Positions 54,232 to 63,781 of a stretch of DNA of 64,000 nt are shown piece after piece. Origin of the DNA: Mangrovimicrobium sp048323675 (GTDB taxonomy: Bacteria > Pseudomonadota > Gammaproteobacteria > Pseudomonadales > Halieaceae); contig NZ_JBLWFK010000004.1 in the NCBI RefSeq assembly GCF_048323675.1, positions 558,001-622,000 of the forward strand, read 5' to 3'. The notes under the pieces are model-generated. The model saw nothing but the letters and a program-made list of their open reading frames with translations. It made no database searches and was not told the DNA's origin. The position numbers and the translations under genes were made by a program. The number at the start of each line of letters is the position of its first letter. Within the stretch, counting starts at the first letter, position 1.

Positions 54232-55491
54232 TTAGCGTGCTACCACCGAACCCGCCTCGAGTTCCGCCGCATCCGGCGTGGACCCCAGGCTGAACAGGGC
54301 CACTGCGCTCACGGCCATCAGCCCCATGGTCAGGTAGAGGAAACTCGCATAACCACCGTAGAGGTCGTAGGCCACCCCTGCACCCAGCGGACCGAAAGCC
54401 ACCCCCAGCGACAGCGCCATGACCATGGCCCCGTAGAGCGCGCCGAAGTTGCGCAGGCCGAAGTACCTGGCCGCCAGGTAGGCGATCACATCGACCTCCG
54501 AACCGAGGGTCAGGCCGAAAATTGCCGCCGCCACCGCCTGGCTCAGTGGGTTGGACCCGTCCAGCAACAGCAACATGCAGGCGATAATGGGAATGATAAA
54601 CGCGACACCACCCACCAGGTGACCGGGCAGGCGATCGAGCAGGAAACCGGTGCCGAGGCGGCCGATCACCGAAAAGACACCCACCAGGGAGGCGACCCCC
54701 GCCGCCGCCAGTGGCTCGGCGCCGGCATCGGTGAGAATCGGCACGAAGTGCACCACAATGCCGATGGCCGTGAAGGAAAAGAAGCCGCCGGCCATGACCA
54801 GTTTGTAGAGCGCCGGGGAGCGCAGGCCCTGGCCGAGGCTGACCCCGCTGAGGGCTTTCACTGTATGAGTCACCGGCGTCTGCGGGTTGCCGAGCCTGTC
54901 GTTGGCGCCGCGGAAACTGATGAATAGAACCGGAAACACCAGCGCGATCCACACCCCCGCCATCAGCGTGAAGGCCTCGCGCCAGCCGGTCTGGGCGATC
55001 AGCCAGGTGGCGAGAACGGGAAAAATGGTTGCGCTGAGGGAGGCGCCGGACAGGGTAATGGCCAGGGCCAGGCCGCGGGAATGCTCGAAACGGCTGGTCA
55101 CCGCGCTGGTCCAGACGGTGGCCTGCACGAACAGGGTGGACACCGCGAGCAGGCCCCACAGCATGACCCAGTTGGTCTCGGTGCCCGTCGCGGAACCCAG
55201 CAGGGCGACGCACGCCGCCATCATCAGCGCGCCGAAAAGGCCCACCCGGCGCGGCCCGATGCGATCCACCAGCATACCGATGGGGATGCAGAAAATGGCG
55301 CTGAAAAATGCGGCGATGGTAATGCCCGAGGACACCCGCGCCCGGGACCAGCCGAACTCCTGTGAAATCGGTTCGATAAACGGTCCCATGGCGTAGACGT
55401 ACATGACGGCCGTGGCATAGCCCAGTCCGGCGGCAAATGGCAGCGGCCAGAATTTGCGCCACTCGGCCAGGGCGGTTGCGGATAACAGCAT
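54232..55491 (-). CDS. MFS transporter (monocarboxylate-type)
   Basis: 419 residues, ATG 55491 with AGGAG 8 bases upstream. Twelve hydrophobic segments. Features of the oxalate/formate-MCT group: AAGLGYATAVMYVYAMGPFIEPISQEFGWSRARVSSGITI at the start, the loop 2-3 PIGMLVDRIGPRRVGL, ATVWTSAVTSRFEHSRGLALAITLSG (TM4-5), and SVIGRLGTGFLLDRLPG between TM8 and TM9. Transports carboxylates or other small organic solutes; substrate unknown. Converges with the TonB-dependent receptor gene. Confidence 0.9.
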   Translation of the reverse strand: MLLSATALAEWRKFWPLPFAAGLGYATAVMYVYAMGPFIEPISQEFGWSRARVSSGITIAAFFSAIFCIPIGMLVDRIGPRRVGLFGALMMAACVALLGSATGTETNWVMLWGLLAVSTLFVQATVWTSAVTSRFEHSRGLALAITLSGASLSATIFPVLATWLIAQTGWREAFTLMAGVWIALVFPVLFISFRGANDRLGNPQTPVTHTVKALSGVSLGQGLRSPALYKLVMAGGFFSFTAIGIVVHFVPILTDAGAEPLAAAGVASLVGVFSVIGRLGTGFLLDRLPGHLVGGVAFIIPIIACMLLLLDGSNPLSQAVAAAIFGLTLGSEVDVIAYLAARYFGLRNFGALYGAMVMALSLGVAFGPLGAGVAYDLYGGYASFLYLTMGLMAVSAVALFSLGSTPDAAELEAGSVVAR

Positions 55492-55808
55492 TCTTTTTCT
55501 CCTGTCGTGCTTTTGTCGTTCGGCAAGGGTAGCGGGCGTTATTATTCCCAACATGGCGGTATTTGATAAGCCATACAGGCCCGACGTTCGCCCCCGGCAC
55601 GGACAAGCGACCACATCGACCTGACGCACCCCGACCCGGCTCCCCTCAACCCCGCGGACTCCGGCCCGTTGACGGTTTGGCCAGCAAATCTGGCCGGATT
55701 GGTAATTGCCGGAAAAGACCCGCCCGGCGAAGCTGTCTCTCGCCCCCGCACGGAAATCCGCCGCCCCGGGACAGGCGCCCAATAATTACAATCGACGGGA
55801 GAACCCCC
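55492..55808. other. 317-base divergent gap
   Basis: No gene seen. It holds the MFS ribosome site, a dyad with arms ATGGC/GCCAT (55553-55574) and a perfect hairpin GGCCAG-CAAAT-CTGGCC (55679-55695). One or both could control the divergent MFS and membrane-protein genes. Confidence 0.5.
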
Positions 55809-56327
55809 ATGGCATCAGGCTTCCCCAGCAGGTCCCGCCTGGTTTTCGGCATCTACCTGCTGGCACTCATCATCGCGCTGGAACTGGTATTACACCACTA
55901 CCAGCTGCCGGCGTGGCCAGTATTCCTGGTGATGATTTTCTTTTTCGAGACGCACATGAACCCCGGGCGCGCGCCGCACCTCCTGCTGGGCGGATTGGCG
56001 GGCATCTGCTGTTTCGTACTGACGGTGTATTTTGTCGACCTGGCGGGCACGGCCCTCGGGGCGTGGCCGGCAAAGCTGCTGTTTGTCTGCCTTGTGGTGT
56101 ACGCCATAGTCGCGCTGGGCGAAGTCTGGCCGATGCTGTTCAACAACTACGCGTTCATGTTCTACCTGGTCAGCGGGCTCGCGGCCCGCGATACCGCGCT
56201 CGCGCCTGCGCCCCTCGTCTGGATGGGGCTGGTTATCGGCGGAGGGGCGATCGTTATCGCCGCTGTCCTGTTGATCGGGCAATTGATGTCAAAGTCTGCC
56301 GCGAAAACAAAGGCCACGGGGCAGTAA
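55809..56327 (+). CDS. Polytopic membrane protein, unknown function
   Basis: 172 residues from ATG 55809. About five helices (LVFGIYLLALIIALELVLHH, WPVFLVMIFFFETHM, LLLGGLAGICCFVLTVYFVD, LLFVCLVVYAIVALGEVWPM, LVIGGGAIVIAAVLLIGQLM). The size, HMNPGRAPHLLLGGLAG stretch and NNYAFMFYLVSGL recall the DUF1097/YcdZ-like inner-membrane group, but the match is weak. No binding motif. It stands alone between the MFS promoter and pepF. Confidence 0.7.
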   Translation: MASGFPSRSRLVFGIYLLALIIALELVLHHYQLPAWPVFLVMIFFFETHMNPGRAPHLLLGGLAGICCFVLTVYFVDLAGTALGAWPAKLLFVCLVVYAIVALGEVWPMLFNNYAFMFYLVSGLAARDTALAPAPLVWMGLVIGGGAIVIAAVLLIGQLMSKSAAKTKATGQ

Positions 56328-56473
56328 ACCCCACCCGGGGCATACCCGGACAGCCGGCCCTCGCCAGGCCCGTGCGCATCGGGCCTGATTTCACCGGCTG
56401 ATTGATGAAACACCGGAGTTATTCGTCTTAAGCGACGTATACCGCCAGTGAATCAATCAACCTGGGAGAATTC

Positions 56474-58351
56474 ATGCCTTTTATGCCCGCCCTCAAGCAC
56501 CTTGTGCTGGCTGTCAGCCTCGCCGCAGCAGCCGCCACAGCCACCGCCCAACCCCGTGAACGCAGTGAAATTCCCGACCAGTACAAGTGGGACCTCTCCT
56601 CGATGTACGCCTCTGCCCAGGCCTGGGAGGCGGACGCAAAGCGCCTGCAAGCCCTGATGCCGAAGATCAAGACCCACCAGGGCCACCTCGGCGATAGCGG
56701 CGCCGCACTGCTGGCGGCGATCCAGCAATACGAGGAACTCAACCTGCTGATGGAGCGCCTGTACGTCTATGCGGGAATGAAGTCCTTCGAGGACATGCGC
56801 ATTGGCGACAACAGTGCCCGCTACTCCCGCGCCCAGGCGCTGGAGGCCGAGCTGAACACCCTCACCGCCTTCATGTCACCGGAGCTGCTTGCAATCCCCG
56901 AAACCGAGTTGAACCGGATGGTCGCAAGCACTCCCGGCCTGCAGGTCTATCGCCACTTCCTCGACGAGCAGGTGCGTATGCGCCCCTACACCCTGTCCGA
57001 GAAAGAGGAATCCCTGCTGGCCATGGCCTCCGACCCCCTCGGCAAGTTCAGCAGCGGCTTCTCCGCGCTGGAAAACGCGGACATGGTATTCGGCAAGGTC
57101 AGGACCCCCGATGGCACCACTGTCGAACTGACCAAGGGGCTCTACGGTTCGGCGCTGTACAGTGACGACCGCGCCTACCGGGAGGCGGCCTGGAAGGGTC
57201 TCTTCAGCACCTACGAGCAGTTCGGCAACACCCTGGCCGCCAACTATGAGGGCCACGTCAAGGGCCGCATTTTTGCCGCCAGGGCCCGCGGCTTCGATTC
57301 GGCCCTGCAGGCGGCCACCTACACCAACGGCATCCCGCAGGAAGTCTATTTCAACGTGGTAAAAGTGGCCCGCGAGGGCGCTCCCCAGCTCCAGCGCTTC
57401 CTCGAACTGCGCCGCAAGGAACTCGGCGTCGAGCAACTGCAGGTCTGGGACATGTACGCACCGACCATCGAGAACGCCTACGGCGAGATCGACTTCGAGG
57501 AGGCCAAGAACATCGTCGCGGAGGGCCTCAAGCCACTGGGCGAGGATTACATCGCGCTGTACTGGAAGGGCTTCGACGAGGGCTGGGTAGACGCCTTCGA
57601 AAGCGCCGGCAAACGCGGCGGGGCCTACTCCTGGGGCATGTACGACTCCAAGCCCTACCTGTCGATGAACTACCAGGGCAACCTCAACGACGTGTCGACC
57701 CTGGCCCATGAGTACGGCCATTCCCTGCACTCCTACATGGCGCGCCAGGCACAGCCCTACCTGTACGCCGACTACCGCACATTCATCGCGGAAATCGCCT
57801 CCATGACCAACGAGGCGATCCTGTTCCAGAGCATGCTGGCACACGCCGAGACCCCGCAGGCCCGCGCCTACCTGCTGCAGCAGTACCTCGACGAGTTCCG
57901 CGGCGGCTTCTTCCGCCAGGCCTCCTTCGCGGACTTCGAGATGCAGGCCCACGCCATGGCGGAGCGCGGCGACGCCCTGACCAAGGACTCGCTGAACCAG
58001 CTCTACGCGGATGTCTTCAATGCCTACTACGGTGACGCGGTGGTCGTCGACCCCCTCAATGCCAGCGAGTGGAGCCGTATCCCCCACTTCATGCGCACCG
58101 ACAACTTCTACGTCTACCAGTACGCCACCTCCTTTGTCGCCGCCAACGCGCTGGCCAGGGCGATCCTCGAGGAGGGCGAGCCGGCACGGGAGCGCTTCCT
58201 GGAGATGCTCCGCTCGGGCAGCAGCGACTACCCGATCGAGTTGCTGAAGAAAGCCGGGGTTGATATGACCTCCCCCGAGCCGATCTACGCTGCCCTGGGT
58301 GTATTTGAGGACCTGGTCGACCAGCTGGAAGCCACCCTCGAGCAGATTTGA
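56474..58351 (+). CDS. pepF: Oligoendopeptidase F (M3B), exported form
   Basis: 625 residues with a signal peptide (LVLAVSLAAAAATATAQ), so probably periplasmic, unlike Gram-positive PepF. M3B fold: N-terminal QYKWDLSSMYASAQAWEADAKRL and FKPYTLSEKEESLLA-like segment, catalytic HEYGHSLHSYMA near residue 412, third ligand Glu in FIAEIASMTNEAI, and FRQASFADFEMQAHAM, YQYATSFVAANALA with substrate-binding Tyr residues. Cleaves peptides of about 7-17 residues. Followed by a strong terminator. Confidence 0.95.
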   Translation: MPFMPALKHLVLAVSLAAAAATATAQPRERSEIPDQYKWDLSSMYASAQAWEADAKRLQALMPKIKTHQGHLGDSGAALLAAIQQYEELNLLMERLYVYAGMKSFEDMRIGDNSARYSRAQALEAELNTLTAFMSPELLAIPETELNRMVASTPGLQVYRHFLDEQVRMRPYTLSEKEESLLAMASDPLGKFSSGFSALENADMVFGKVRTPDGTTVELTKGLYGSALYSDDRAYREAAWKGLFSTYEQFGNTLAANYEGHVKGRIFAARARGFDSALQAATYTNGIPQEVYFNVVKVAREGAPQLQRFLELRRKELGVEQLQVWDMYAPTIENAYGEIDFEEAKNIVAEGLKPLGEDYIALYWKGFDEGWVDAFESAGKRGGAYSWGMYDSKPYLSMNYQGNLNDVSTLAHEYGHSLHSYMARQAQPYLYADYRTFIAEIASMTNEAILFQSMLAHAETPQARAYLLQQYLDEFRGGFFRQASFADFEMQAHAMAERGDALTKDSLNQLYADVFNAYYGDAVVVDPLNASEWSRIPHFMRTDNFYVYQYATSFVAANALARAILEEGEPARERFLEMLRSGSSDYPIELLKKAGVDMTSPEPIYAALGVFEDLVDQLEATLEQI

Positions 58352-58357
58352 GCCCCA

Positions 58358-58395
58358 AACCGCCCGGACCGGCCTGCGGTCCGGGCGGTTTTGCT
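58358..58395 (+). terminator. Rho-independent terminator of pepF
   Basis: A perfect 13-bp stem (AACCGCCCGGACC at 58358-58370 with its complement at 58378-58390), a 7-base loop and a trailing TTGCTTT, 7 bases after the pepF stop. Confidence 0.9.
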
Positions 58396-58539
58396 TTACA
58401 GAACTTTACGCGACTTTCTCCACACCCCCCGGTTTCGGGGATTCACCCCTTCAGCTGAATACGGTAGTCTGGAACCTGGCGGCAATGCCGTTGTGGCAGG
58501 CCGCAGCAGGTATATGGCAAAACGACGGGGCAAGCTGTA

Positions 58540-60264
58540 ATGGGTAGTGCTCGGCTGGGCATGGCGGTATTTCTGGCGGTTTCGGCCTGCCTGCAGGCAG
58601 CGGAACCCCCACTGCAACCCGCCGAAATGCCCGCGCAATCCCCTGTCGACCCCAATTCTCCAGCAGTTATGGCAGCAGCGCCCCACCGCGCGACCAGTAT
58701 CAAGCTCGACCAGCCCGTTGTAACCGCTGAGCCCGAGCCAGGGGCTGACCCGGAAGTGGTACCGGCGGACGCGGACAGCCCCAGTCCAGCGCCAGCCAGG
58801 GCGCCATCGGTGGAGCTCGACAAGCCGGTCATCGCCGAACCCTCTCCCGAGACCACCCCCGAGCCAGCTGCCCCGGTACAGGCCGCCACGGAGCAGGCCG
58901 CCCCCGAAGAAGCTGGCCCGGAAACGGCGTCCCCGGACCCCGCCGCTCCTGAACAGCCAGCCCCTGAACAACCAGCCCCTGCCACGGCGGACCCGGCGCT
59001 GGCGACCGCAGCGCAGGCGCCCGACCCCCAGGACCCCCTCACGGTAGTGGCAGTCGAGGAAGCCCCGGCGGACACTGCCGAAGAACCCGCACCCGCGGAG
59101 GAGCCCCAGGCCACAGAGGATCCGGCGCTGCTGATACTCGGCACCGAAGTTCCCCGGTCCACGGCCACGCGGCTGTCCTGGTCGCCCAGCCAGTCCCTGG
59201 ACGGCATTGCCACACCCACGCCGGTACTCATCGTCAACGGGGCTGAGCCGGGACCCGTGCTGTGCCTCACCGGGGCCATTCACGGCGACGAACTCAACGG
59301 CATCGAGATCGTCCGCCGCGCCCTCTACAATCTCGATCCGGAATCCCTCAGCGGCACGGTCATTGGCGTGCCCATCGTCAACCTGCAGGGTTTTCACCGC
59401 AGCTCGCGCTATCTCGCCGACCGCCGCGACCTGAACCGCTATTTCCCGGGTTATCCCGAGGGCAGCTCGGCGTCGCGTATCGCCTACTCCTTCTTCGAGG
59501 AGGTGATCCGCCACTGCGACGCGCTGGTGGACCTGCACACCGGCTCCTTCCACCGCACCAACATGCCCCAGCTGCGCGGCGACCTGCGCGACCCCAGGGT
59601 GCGCGAACTGACCGAGGGTTTCGGCAATACCGTGGTCCTGCAAAGCCGCGGCGCGTCCGGCACCCTGCGCCGGGCGGCGGTCAATGCCGGCATTCCCGCG
59701 GTAACCCTCGAGGCGGGCGGTTCCATGCGCCTGCAGCAGAGCGCGGTGAACCACGGCGTCAACGGTATCACCACGCTGATGAACAAGTTGGGGATGATCA
59801 AGCGCTTCAAGCTGTGGGGCGACCCGGAGCCCATCTACCACCGCTCGCTCTGGGTGCGCGCGGAACAGGGCGGCATCCTGCTGGGCCACGCCAGACTGGG
59901 GGACAACGTCAGCGAGGGCGACCTGCTGGGCAGCGTCACCGACCCCATTACCAATATCAGCACCAACATTTTCGCACCCCGTGACGCGCGGGTGATCGGC
60001 ATGGCGGTCAACCAGGTGGTGCTGCCGGGCTACGCGGCGTTCCACCTCGCCTTTGCCACGCCCAAGGCGGAGGTCGAGAAAATGGCCGAGGATCCCCTGC
60101 AGTTTATCGAACCGGCCGGCCAGCGGGTGGGCGAAGCGGCCGTACCGGTGGCCGAAACGACCCCCAGCGAGTTCCCCGAACCCAGCCTGGATGAAGACCC
60201 CGACGCACCGCAAAGCACAGAAGAGCCGATGATTGCGGCGGACCTCGACGATTACGACGAGTGA
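58540..60264 (+). CDS. Exported AstE/AspA-like (succinylglutamate desuccinylase/aspartoacylase family) protein
   Basis: 574 residues. A short signal-like N-terminus (LGMAVFLAVSACLQA) with a possible lipobox (VSAC). Residues ~25-205 are Pro/Ala/Glu-rich low complexity (repeated SVELDKPVIAEP/SIKLDQPVVTAEP and EQPAPEQPAP). A zinc carboxypeptidase-like M14 fold follows (~210-500): zinc motif LTGAIHGDELNGIEIVRRAL (H-x-x-E), RRDLNRYFPG with binding Asn/Arg, third ligand His in LVDLHTGSFHRTN, catalytic Glu in TLEAGGS. A C-terminal beta domain (~470-540) and an acidic tail end the protein. Exported, long-linker members are unusual; the substrate may be a peptidoglycan- or envelope-derived acyl-amino compound. 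Confidence 0.85.
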   Translation: MGSARLGMAVFLAVSACLQAAEPPLQPAEMPAQSPVDPNSPAVMAAAPHRATSIKLDQPVVTAEPEPGADPEVVPADADSPSPAPARAPSVELDKPVIAEPSPETTPEPAAPVQAATEQAAPEEAGPETASPDPAAPEQPAPEQPAPATADPALATAAQAPDPQDPLTVVAVEEAPADTAEEPAPAEEPQATEDPALLILGTEVPRSTATRLSWSPSQSLDGIATPTPVLIVNGAEPGPVLCLTGAIHGDELNGIEIVRRALYNLDPESLSGTVIGVPIVNLQGFHRSSRYLADRRDLNRYFPGYPEGSSASRIAYSFFEEVIRHCDALVDLHTGSFHRTNMPQLRGDLRDPRVRELTEGFGNTVVLQSRGASGTLRRAAVNAGIPAVTLEAGGSMRLQQSAVNHGVNGITTLMNKLGMIKRFKLWGDPEPIYHRSLWVRAEQGGILLGHARLGDNVSEGDLLGSVTDPITNISTNIFAPRDARVIGMAVNQVVLPGYAAFHLAFATPKAEVEKMAEDPLQFIEPAGQRVGEAAVPVAETTPSEFPEPSLDEDPDAPQSTEEPMIAADLDDYDE

Positions 60265-60341
60265 GCGGTTTTCCCGGGTAGTCCATCCTGCCGGTCGGCG
60301 CCTGGCAGCTTCCTGTGGGCGACCGCTGACCAGGCAGATAT

Positions 60342-61055
60342 CTACCCTCCCGCGAGGTGCTCGCGGAAAAACGCGCTGATCCGGCCCCGCGCATCGGCGG
60401 CATCGCGTGCGTTGAATTTTAGCGCCAGGAGTTTGCCGAGAATCCTCGGCACCAGCGTGTGGTGGTCGTCCATGAACGAGTGATAGGCCTCCGGGTACTC
60501 CTTCACATCGTGGGGTACCTGGTTGAGGGTCAGCGCCTGCTCGATCTTGTCCGCCGCGCCGGCGAGGTTCTTGTCCTTTCCTGCGTAACTGGCGATCACC
60601 GGGCAGGCATCCCGGAAAATTTCCTCGAGGTCGCCCTTGGGCAGCATCCCGTAGTTGGGGGCCGAGGCCTGGAAATCGTGGCCCGAGGCCAGCATGATGC
60701 AGAAGCCGCCGCCCATGCAAAAGCCGATCACGCCGATATTGCCACTGCAGTCATCCCGCGCCGCCAGCCACTGGCGCACCGCGTCGATATCGTCGAAGGC
60801 CGGGCCTGAGCCGTTCATCATGTCGGTCATGGTGGCTTTCACGCACTTCAGGGTCCCGCCCCAGGAATAGAGGTCCGGCACCACCGCGACGAAGCCCTCG
60901 CTGGCCAGCCAGTCGGCGTGGCCCCTGGCCACCGGCGTCAGCCCGAAGACGTCGTGGATGACCACCACGCCCGGGAATGGCCCCGCGCCGGCGGGCACGG
61001 CGAGGTAACCGTCCAGCTGGTGGTGGGGTGTTGGCAAGGTCACGTTATTGCTCAT
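60342..61055 (-). CDS. Dienelactone hydrolase family protein
   Basis: 237 residues. Alpha/beta-hydrolase of the DLH type: strand FPGVVVIHDVFGLTP, ASEGFVAVVPDLYSWG, nucleophile elbow IGVIGFCMGGGF (Cys in place of Ser), Asp in VIASYAGKDKNLAG, His in EYPEAYHSFMDD. DLH opens lactones in aromatic ring cleavage pathways, though many members are general carboxymethylenebutenolidase-like esterases. It is near an SDR gene on the same strand, and a dyad ACAG-N6-CTGT lies about 30 bases upstream. Confidence 0.92.
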   Translation of the reverse strand: MSNNVTLPTPHHQLDGYLAVPAGAGPFPGVVVIHDVFGLTPVARGHADWLASEGFVAVVPDLYSWGGTLKCVKATMTDMMNGSGPAFDDIDAVRQWLAARDDCSGNIGVIGFCMGGGFCIMLASGHDFQASAPNYGMLPKGDLEEIFRDACPVIASYAGKDKNLAGAADKIEQALTLNQVPHDVKEYPEAYHSFMDDHHTLVPRILGKLLALKFNARDAADARGRISAFFREHLAGG

Positions 61056-61149
61056 GCGGTGGTCTCTCCCTGGAGTTTGTTATTGTCGACAGCTCTAACT
61101 GTAGCCGCTTCGCGCCCCGGCACAAGACCGCGCCCGCCGGGCGACGACT

Positions 61150-61926
61150 TCAGCAGCTACCCGCCAGCAACCCGCCGTCGATATGGAATTCCGCGCCGGT
61201 GATATAGCTGGATTCATCGGATGCCAGCATCACCGCGACCGGGGCGACTTCCGCGGGCGTGCCAAAGCGGCGCATCGGGGTACCCGCCACAAAAGCGTCC
61301 ATATGGGCCTCCCGTTCCGCGCCACTCCCCAGCACCGGTTCCCACAGCGGGGTCATGATCGACCCGGGGTGAATCGAGTTGCAGCGGATATCCAGCTTTT
61401 TTGATGCGCAGTACAGCGCAACGCTCTTGGTGTGGTTGCGCACCGCCGCCTTCGAGGAGGCGTAGGCAGCCGCGCCGGGCACCCCGATCATGCCCGCGCG
61501 CGAGGACATGTTGATAATCGAGCCCCGCCCGGACCGGCGCATCGCCCGGATCGCGTACTTGCAACCGAGAAAAGTGCCGTCGAGGTTGATCCGGTGCACC
61601 GCGCGCCAGTCCTCGAGGTCGGCGTTTTCCGGGTCCTGGGGCGCACTGCCATCACCCACGCCAATAACACCGGCGTTGTTCACCAGGATGTCCAGGCTGC
61701 CAGCAGTTTCCAGTACCTCGTCGATGACCTGCGACCAGTTGGCCTCGTCCACCACATCCAGGTAATGCCAGTCCCCGCCGATCTCCGCGGCCAGTTGGCG
61801 TCCCGGCTCCGCCGCCACGTCAGTGACGATGACGTGGGCTCCTTCGCGGGCAAATGCCCTGCAGATCTCCTCGCCGAGGCCACTGGCGGCGCCGGTCACC
61901 AGCGCGGTCTTGCTCTTTAATCGCAT
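61150..61926 (-). CDS. SDR family oxidoreductase
   Basis: 258 residues. Complete classical [32 protein letters not shown] (Asp, suggests NAD), [10 protein letters not shown], catalytic Ser in [21 protein letters not shown], and [16 protein letters not shown]. It is close to 3-alpha/17-beta-hydroxysteroid and cyclopentanol-type dehydrogenases in style, but the substrate is unknown. Lies about 95 bases upstream of the DLH gene on the same strand; perhaps one unit. No operator of the GATAG type. Confidence 0.93.
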   Translation of the reverse strand: MRLKSKTALVTGAASGLGEEICRAFAREGAHVIVTDVAAEPGRQLAAEIGGDWHYLDVVDEANWSQVIDEVLETAGSLDILVNNAGVIGVGDGSAPQDPENADLEDWRAVHRINLDGTFLGCKYAIRAMRRSGRGSIINMSSRAGMIGVPGAAAYASSKAAVRNHTKSVALYCASKKLDIRCNSIHPGSIMTPLWEPVLGSGAEREAHMDAFVAGTPMRRFGTPAEVAPVAVMLASDESSYITGAEFHIDGGLLAGSC

Positions 61927-61973
61927 ACCTGTTTATCCGCTTATTGTATTGGCCCGCCATCTTATACCGATCC

Positions 61974-62006
61974 AAAGAAAAAAGGCCCACCCCGCCAGGG
62001 TGGGCC
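61974..62006 (-). terminator. Rho-independent terminator of the cytochrome c peroxidase-like gene
   Basis: On the minus strand, stem GGCCCACCC / GGGTGGGCC (61984-61992 with 61998-62006), a 5-base loop, then TTTTTTCTTT (61974-61983). It lies about 140 bases beyond the stop at 62147, and also marks the upstream edge of the SDR promoter. Confidence 0.9.
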
Positions 62007-62146
62007 TATAGTCAGCGATACGGGCAGCAGGTCGGTAACCTGCTCACTCTCTCCGGTCAAACTGTGCAAGCGCGGTGACGCACAACCCCTTCAGTGTCGT
62101 CATCTACGCCACTCACCGTCGCTTGCTCTACCCACAATTTTCTACC

Positions 62147-63781
62147 CTAAGGAGCTTCGGCGATGTGCGTATCCGTCAGCGCACGGATATAGGCCGCAAG
62201 GGCGGCTTCCTCCTCGGGGTACAGATCCAGGATACCAACTCCTGCAAAAGTTCCCGGATTCGGAAATTCAGGCTCGGGCCAACAAACATTTGCCATCGCC
62301 TCCGCCTCGGTGGCGTCAATAATTTCAGGCACTACGTCTTCGCAAGCTGGCTTGAGATCCCGGGTACCGTAGAAATTGATAATCCCTTCCAGGCTTTTGA
62401 AGTAACCGTTATGAGCAAAAGCCTTGACGAACCCCGCGTCGTGCAGATTGTCACCCTTACCCACTTCCCGCATGGTCGGTGTTCTGAAGCGACCGGGCAC
62501 GGTCAGCCTGTCGTTGGGGCGGTCTGAACGGAATGACACATGATCGAATATGCCAGTCACCTCTCCCTTGAGTGTGTTCGGGATTTGGCGATTAAAGGGT
62601 ATGCCGATAATGTGATAGGCTTGGTCAGCGTAACCCTGTCGCGGCTCGGTACCGTCATCAAGGCCGGGGTTATCGCTGTGACATTCAGAGCACTGGGCAT
62701 TGGTACCTACTCCATCGTAACTTGCGGGTCCGCCACCCAATGGCCCAGATGAATTGCCACGAAGGGGCCCCGGGTTGCCATCGTTAAGGTCATCTGCAGC
62801 CGTCGCGACACCGTAAAACAGGTCATGACCGCGGTTTATCTTACGAATTTGTTCATCGGGCAAGCCGAGCCCCACAAACGCGAGAGGAAATTGACCCCAT
62901 GTAGTGACGTCTGGTTTAGCTTCGGCGAGATCAAGGCAGTCCTGCGCCGAGGCGTATTCGGAAAAGCCTGCATCGCCGCCACAATCCAGCTCTTTATATA
63001 AGGCCAGATCGCGAAGAGAACTGAACGCATTGACATCAGGCGATCCCTGATACGCCGACAGTGAGAGCGCGATGCGCTTGAAGGCGACCCTGAAAGCGGG
63101 GTTGTCTTCGGGTTCTTCCTCGCAGTTAATTCGTTCTCCAAAAGCCTGCCGGTACAAACGCTTGTACTTTGCAGTCTTGACCTGCTGACATACTTTCTTC
63201 TCACCCGCATTTTGCTCGATACCAAATTGCGCAGGGTTTAGCGCCTGATCTGTAAGCGGCCCAAGGAAGTCCGAGTATTCTGCGAGGTAGATGCCATCCA
63301 ACTGCAACTCCTCCCAGGAAACAGACTCACTGACGGCTCTATCCCCCTCGGGGTAAGTGCCAAAGGGTTCGGTCCCCTCGGCGCGGCCGTCCCAGAACAA
63401 GCCACTGCACCAGCGACCACCGCCGGGATTCCCAATATTGCAAGGCTGGAAATGGCGCACAAAACTCGCGTAAGCTACCGTAGGAGGCTTTATCTTGCCC
63501 CGCGCGTGCGGCAAGGCCCCCGGGTTCCCCACCGGACCAAGGTTGACGGCGGCGTCAGGGAAAGTCCAGCCTCGCTCAGGAGCGTGACAGGACACGCAGC
63601 CCTGTTTGTTGCCCGGCGTGGACAGCGACTCGTCAAAAAATACTTCTTTACCCAGATCAGCCAGTATCTGTTGCTGGGGGGTATACACCAGAGGCTGGGC
63701 ATTGCTCCCGGCAGCCAAAAAACCCAGCGCGGCACCGAGCACCAACATATTTTGAGTGCAAGCTTTCAATTTTATCTTCAC
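62147..63781 (-). CDS. Di-heme cytochrome c peroxidase/MauG family protein
   Basis: 544 residues from GTG 63781, preceded by GGGAGGA; the frame is open upstream without a better start. Signal peptide (MLVLGAALGFLAAGSNAQ) for a periplasmic protein. Two CXXCH heme sites: CVSCH at 62-66 and CSECH near 363-367. C-terminal RFRTPTMREVGKGD, HNGYFKSLEGIINFYG is the peroxidase family signature. Between the hemes there is a ~290-residue stretch with four or more extra Cys (CNIGNPGGGRWCSG, CGGDAGFSEYASAQDC), longer than classical CcpA. Reduces peroxide or acts as a MauG-like maturation enzyme. GC is visibly lower than in neighbouring genes, with AT-ending codons frequent. Confidence 0.88.
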   Translation of the reverse strand: MKIKLKACTQNMLVLGAALGFLAAGSNAQPLVYTPQQQILADLGKEVFFDESLSTPGNKQGCVSCHAPERGWTFPDAAVNLGPVGNPGALPHARGKIKPPTVAYASFVRHFQPCNIGNPGGGRWCSGLFWDGRAEGTEPFGTYPEGDRAVSESVSWEELQLDGIYLAEYSDFLGPLTDQALNPAQFGIEQNAGEKKVCQQVKTAKYKRLYRQAFGERINCEEEPEDNPAFRVAFKRIALSLSAYQGSPDVNAFSSLRDLALYKELDCGGDAGFSEYASAQDCLDLAEAKPDVTTWGQFPLAFVGLGLPDEQIRKINRGHDLFYGVATAADDLNDGNPGPLRGNSSGPLGGGPASYDGVGTNAQCSECHSDNPGLDDGTEPRQGYADQAYHIIGIPFNRQIPNTLKGEVTGIFDHVSFRSDRPNDRLTVPGRFRTPTMREVGKGDNLHDAGFVKAFAHNGYFKSLEGIINFYGTRDLKPACEDVVPEIIDATEAEAMANVCWPEPEFPNPGTFAGVGILDLYPEEEAALAAYIRALTDTHIAEAP

